Below are positions 58,959 to 64,000 of a stretch of DNA of 64,000 bases, one piece after another. The notes under the pieces were generated by a model. That model had not been told where the DNA came from, ran no database searches, and saw nothing but the letters and a program-made list of their open reading frames with translations. The translations under genes and the position numbers were made by a program. The DNA comes from Streptomyces sp. MJM8645 (GTDB taxonomy: Bacteria; Actinomycetota; Actinomycetes; Streptomycetales; Streptomycetaceae). Location: contig NZ_LJJF01000002.1 in NCBI RefSeq assembly GCF_001625365.1, positions 903,501 to 967,500 on the forward strand, written 5' to 3'. Position 1 is the first letter of the stretch. Each line of letters opens with the position of its first letter.

Positions 58959-60377
58959 GTGTTCGTCCGCGCCGGAGCCAGCGCCTCCACCGCCCTGAAC
59001 TACCTCGTCACCACCGCACCTTCGCCCCTGGAGATCACCCCGGCGGACACCACGTTCACCCCGGCCACGATCTCCGTCACCGCCGCCAACCCCGGCCCCG
59101 ACCCGGTCCGCGTCGTCTCCGTCAAGTTCACCCTCGTCGCAGGCACCGGCGCCGGCGCCCTCACGGAACACCTGGACCAGATCCACGCCACGGTGACCCC
59201 CGGCGCCGACTGGACCTTCGCCCGCGGGGACGACGGCACCTTCCTCGCCGTGCCCACCGGCGACCAGGGCTACGTCGAAGTCGCCGACAAGGCCGTGCTG
59301 TTCGAGCTCACCGACATCGACGTCAACGGCGAGATCGGCGTCACCACCCTCGACATCCTGGAGAGGACCCAGGACGACGAGGGCGACACCTCCAAGGGAA
59401 CGGCCGAGTTCCAACTCGGCAAGTGCTTCCCGGGCTTCCAGTTCAGCGACCTGACACCCGCGTTCCTCGACGACGGCCACACCACCGTGACCAACGGCAA
59501 CACCGTCACCCTGACCTGGACCGCCTCCCACGGCGCCGCCTACACCATGCTCCACGAGAACAAGTCCTACGACGTCACCAACACCCGCACCTGGACCTCC
59601 CCGACACTCACCCGCGACGCCACCTTCCACCTGCGCGCCAGCCTCACCACCGACGGCCACACCGTCACCCACTACCTGCACACCAACGTCACCGTGGACA
59701 AGCCCGACCTCACACTCGGCACCCTGACGGTGAACGGGGACGCCCAGGTGTCCGGGCAGAGCAACGTCCAGGGCCTGCACTGCGCACAGACGCTGGAGGT
59801 CGGCGGTGAGATCCACGTCGCAGGGACCGTGTACGGCGGCGACCGCACCAAGCCCGTGACCCTGTACGGCGCCCATGTCACCAACAACCTCACCGTAGAC
59901 GGCAACCTCAGCGCCATCGGCGCCGACGCCACCGTCCGGATCCGGGACCTGCGAGGCCCTTCCAGCGTGAAGCTCAGCATCAACAGCGACACCGAGATCC
60001 TCACCGGAAACAGCGTCACCATCGCCGACGCCCTCACCGTCGGCGGACTCCTGACGGCCAACGGGGACCTCGACGTCTGGTACAGGGACAACAACGTGCA
60101 GAAGATGACGACGTCCGGCGTCACTGGCGGCGTGAAGTTCCTCGGCCCAGTCGTGTTCAACAACTGCACCATCAACCAGGGCGACTGGACCAAGCTCAAG
60201 AACTTCAGCGATGGCCAGGCCAAGTTCCACATCTGGAACACCATGTACACCGACGAGAACAAGGAGGCGGTCGTCTTCGTCTACGACGGCAAGGGCGACC
60301 ACCGCAACGTGACGGCCGACTTCGGCAGCCCGGGCGTCGGGCACAAGGGGCAGACGTTCCGATTCGATTTCGCGTAG
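58959..60377 (+). CDS. Beta-rich fibre-like protein, last gene of the operon
   Basis: A 472-residue protein starting at GTG 58959 with GGAG before it. N-terminal ~120 residues are strand-rich (APSPLEITPADTTFTPATIS, DPVRVVSVKFTLVAGTGAGA) like an immunoglobulin-type domain; a second one follows (GNTVTLTWTASHGAAYTMLH). From ~245 there are short repeats of beta-helix type (LTLGTLTVNGDAQVSGQSNV, TLEVGGEIHVAGTVYGGDRT, YGAHVTNNLTVDGNLSAIGA), as in phage tail fibres. The C-terminal ~80 residues (FHIWNTMYTDENKEAVVFVY) form a globular tip-like unit. A fibre for binding a partner or surface is my inference. A 65-bp gap with a duplicated CCCACGCACCACCGA precedes it. Confidence 0.65.
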   Translation: MFVRAGASASTALNYLVTTAPSPLEITPADTTFTPATISVTAANPGPDPVRVVSVKFTLVAGTGAGALTEHLDQIHATVTPGADWTFARGDDGTFLAVPTGDQGYVEVADKAVLFELTDIDVNGEIGVTTLDILERTQDDEGDTSKGTAEFQLGKCFPGFQFSDLTPAFLDDGHTTVTNGNTVTLTWTASHGAAYTMLHENKSYDVTNTRTWTSPTLTRDATFHLRASLTTDGHTVTHYLHTNVTVDKPDLTLGTLTVNGDAQVSGQSNVQGLHCAQTLEVGGEIHVAGTVYGGDRTKPVTLYGAHVTNNLTVDGNLSAIGADATVRIRDLRGPSSVKLSINSDTEILTGNSVTIADALTVGGLLTANGDLDVWYRDNNVQKMTTSGVTGGVKFLGPVVFNNCTINQGDWTKLKNFSDGQAKFHIWNTMYTDENKEAVVFVYDGKGDHRNVTADFGSPGVGHKGQTFRFDFA

Positions 60378-60477
60378 TACGGCGGCCGGGCGGGTTGAGC
60401 CAGCTGAACTGTCTCCCGATCGGACAGGCCCTGGAACTCTCCTGAGCCGGCACCGCGATGGCCTGCGGGACCGAACC

Positions 60478-60515
60478 GCGCGGCGCCCGGCCCACCCTGG
60501 GGCCGGGCGCCGCGC
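60478..60515 (+). terminator. Terminator of the four-gene operon
   Basis: Perfect 16-bp stem GCGCGGCGCCCGGCCC / GGGCCGGGCGCCGCGC with a 6-base loop, 100 bp after the last stop. Confidence 0.85.
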
Positions 60516-60640
60516 TGCTCAGGCCGGCTTCGACGGCGTGGGGATCCACGCCGCCCACGGCTACCTGCTCTCCCGGTTCCTCTCCCACTGGTGAACACCC
60601 GCACCGACGCCTGGGGCGGCTCACCGGCCCGAAGCGGCGT
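60516..60640 (+). pseudogene. Fragment of an old-yellow-enzyme-type flavin oxidoreductase
   Basis: Reads AQAGFDGVGIHAAHGYLLSR FLS then shifts frame to VNTRTDAWGGSPARS. This is the substrate-binding His region of NADH:flavin oxidoreductases (AGFDGVEIHGAHGYLLxxFLSP-NxRxDxWGGS). Only ~40 codons remain, with a frameshift near 60590, so it is a remnant. Confidence 0.7.
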
Positions 60641-61008
60641 AACCACGCCCCGGCACGGCGCACACCACCCCGTCCGCGCCTTGGCTTCGACCCCGGCGCG
60701 CCCGCGCCGGACCTTCACCGAGCAGACCGAAGGCCTGACGTTCCGTTACGGCCGTCGCAGTGCCACGGCACCCATGAAGGATCGCTCAGCCGCCGCGCTC
60801 CGGTCTCTGCCCAAGTGGTGACCGGGTTTCAAACCATATGTCGCCCTATGGAATGACTGTGGTTCGTGCCCGGGCGTGTCGCAACTGACCGCTGCGAACC
60901 TTGCCCATACCAGGCAGGACCTGCCGGCTACACCTTCCGGCAGGCCTGCCCACGTCCGACCACCCCACCGAGAGCCGACACCCGTCGGTGCACCTGCGGA
61001 GGTACATC
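60641..61008. other. Intergenic stretch before the lectin gene
   Basis: About 370 bp. A plus frame continues the old-yellow-enzyme remnant for ~50 low-complexity codons; beyond 60800 no gene is seen. CAGGACCTGCCGGCTACACC and following bases and GGAGGTACATC (ribosome binding site) lead into the lectin gene, whose promoter must lie here. Confidence 0.45.
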
Positions 61009-61533
61009 ATGTCCCGTTCCACCACCGCGCTCGCTGCCCTGGCCGCCGCCGGCCTGATCGCCCTGACGGCGCCCACGGCTGCCGTCGCCGCGCCCCGCGT
61101 GGCCACCAACACCATGTGCCTGGACGTGGGCGGCTCCCGCAACAACGGCGACCACGTCAAGATCTGGCAGTGCCAGAGCCCCGGCTTCGGCAACCAGAAC
61201 TTCGTCATCGACAGCGGCCAGATCAAGGTCAAGGACACCATCGGAACCGGCCGAGAGATGTGCCTGGACGTGGGCGGCTCCCGCAACAACGGCGACCGGG
61301 TCAAGATCTGGCAGTGCCAGAACCCCGGCTTCGGCAACCAGAACTTCGTCATCGACAGCGGCCAGATCAAGGTCAAGGACACCATCGGAACCGGCCGAGA
61401 GATGTGCCTGGACGTGGGCGGCTCCCGCAACAACGGCGACCGGGTCAAGATCTGGCAGTGTCAGAGCCCCGGCTTCGGCAACCAGAACTTCGTCATCGAC
61501 AGCGGCCAGATCAAGGTCAAGGACACCATCTGA
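61009..61533 (+). CDS. Secreted ricin-type beta-trefoil lectin with three near-identical repeats
   Basis: A 174-residue secreted protein. The Sec signal peptide is MSRSTTALAALAAAGLIALT to about AVAAP. Residues ~36-174 consist of three repeats of 48 residues (the last 44), each MCLDVGGSRNNGDRVKIWQC then Q-S/N-PGFGNQNFVIDSGQIKVKDT and IGTGRE. Each has the trefoil hallmarks: CLDV, the QxW-like IWQC, and one disulfide pair. Repeats differ by only one or two residues, so the domain is a nearly perfect three-fold trefoil. Such lectins bind sugars; actinohivin of actinomycetes is a known three-repeat example. A strong terminator follows. Confidence 0.88.
   Translation: MSRSTTALAALAAAGLIALTAPTAAVAAPRVATNTMCLDVGGSRNNGDHVKIWQCQSPGFGNQNFVIDSGQIKVKDTIGTGREMCLDVGGSRNNGDRVKIWQCQNPGFGNQNFVIDSGQIKVKDTIGTGREMCLDVGGSRNNGDRVKIWQCQSPGFGNQNFVIDSGQIKVKDTI
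61114..61533 (+). repeat. 144-bp tandem repeat coding the trefoil units
   Basis: Units start at 61114, 61258 and 61402 (period 144 bp, last unit 132 bp). DNA identity between units is near complete, with differences at single bases such as CAC/CGG near 61152 and AGC/AAC near 61319. Confidence 0.9.
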
Positions 61534-61580
61534 CAGGCCGGCGCGGGGCACGGTGATGGCCGTCGTGTGCCCCGGAAATG

Positions 61581-61620
61581 CAGAGAACCCCCATCCGGTT
61601 TCCCGGATGGGGGTTCTCTG
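61581..61620 (+). terminator. Terminator between lectin gene and rRNA operon
   Basis: A perfect 18-bp stem CAGAGAACCCCCATCCGG / CCGGATGGGGGTTCTCTG with a TTTC loop. Being symmetric it can also end the minus-strand rRNA transcript just after 5S. Confidence 0.9.
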
Positions 61621-61630
61621 TGAATGATTG

Positions 61631-61748
61631 TTCGGCGGCGTCCTACTCTCCCACAGGGTCCCCCCTGCAGTACCATCGGCGCTGTAAGGCTTAGCTTCCG
61701 GGTTCGGAATGTAACCGGGCGTTTCCCTCACGCTATGACCACCGAAAC
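61631..61748 (-). rRNA. rrf: 5S ribosomal RNA
   Basis: The minus strand reads GTTTCGGTGGTCATAGCGTG at its 5' end, AACGCCCGGTTACATTCCGA in loop C, and ends AGAGTAGGACGCCGCCGAAC, the normal actinobacterial 5S. It is followed by the terminator at 61581-61620. Confidence 0.96.
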
Positions 61749-61834
61749 ACTATGAAACTGTCAACCGCACCAACCCCGTAGCCAAACGGGTTGGGGTCGT
61801 TGTTTCAGAACAACACAGTGGACGCGAGCAACTG
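61749..61834 (-). other. 23S-5S spacer
   Basis: About 86 bp between the rRNA genes, containing GAAACAACGACCCCAACCCG (minus strand). No tRNA is seen. Confidence 0.6.

Positions 61835-64000
<2,166 letters not shown>

Noticed and set aside
60478..60515. The strong inverted repeat after the large operon as an attachment site or mobile-element end
   Set aside because: It is one self-complementary hairpin at terminator distance, without a matching partner elsewhere in the window.

Overview
The window is high-GC actinobacterial DNA with the gene style of Streptomyces or Kitasatospora: GTG and TTG starts, GGAGG ribosome binding sites, twin-arginine-free Ala-rich secretion signals, IS5-type elements, MmyB-type and TetR regulators, and an rRNA operon in the typical 23S-5S order. 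No species can be named from the sequence alone.

Positions 1-9447 hold a type I-E CRISPR-Cas locus. The effector operon runs leftwards (cas3, cse1, cse2, cas7, cas5, the last cut by the window edge, so cas6, cas1 and cas2 are expected further left). A four-repeat array with its leader points the other way from the cas3 start. A second, three-repeat array at 9297 has a copy of the same leader plus a copy of the first ~45 codons of cas3, so the cas3 5' end, leader and array start were duplicated as a block; cutA and two small unknown genes lie between the two copies. A third, leaderless and decayed array is at 23317, and a lone repeat lies between cas3 and cse1.

Positions 9788-23285 are a mobile-element sink. 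An IS5-family copy (IS-A) beheads a HTH/TPR regulator and is itself cut by an ISL3 remnant. After a DUF6461 gene and a secreted NucA/NucB nuclease comes a nested stack: a deletion derivative of IS-A's twin (IS-B) is split at its tip by IS-C, IS-C's transposase is split by IS-D, and IS-D's transposase is split by a group II intron. Removing IS-D restores the IS-C reading frame exactly. IS-D carries a carboxylesterase gene inside its inverted repeats. IS-A/B and IS-C carry a second ORF with a coiled coil and winged-helix-like C-terminus.

Positions 23843-49589 are mostly ordinary accessory chromosome: an MmyB-type regulator divergent from a metallo-hydrolase/esterase pair, an SGNH hydrolase, a polyamine-type ABC transporter operon, a class A penicillin-binding protein, a cold-shock protein with a terminator-like hairpin in its leader, a DEAD-box helicase, a CBS protein, gene remnants, a TPR protein, a TetR/quinone reductase pair with a clear palindromic operator, secreted proteins, a triple-Nudix protein, an FAD monooxygenase, a cupin and a phosphotransferase-like protein.

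Positions 49918-60377 form one tightly packed four-gene operon (1062, 757, 1168 and 472 residues) closed by a strong terminator. The first protein resembles DUF6603; the next two match nothing I know; the last looks like a beta-rich fibre. This is the best candidate for an undescribed system. After it come a flavin-oxidoreductase fragment, a secreted lectin made of three almost identical 48-residue repeats, and the 5S and (partial) 23S rRNA genes on the minus strand.
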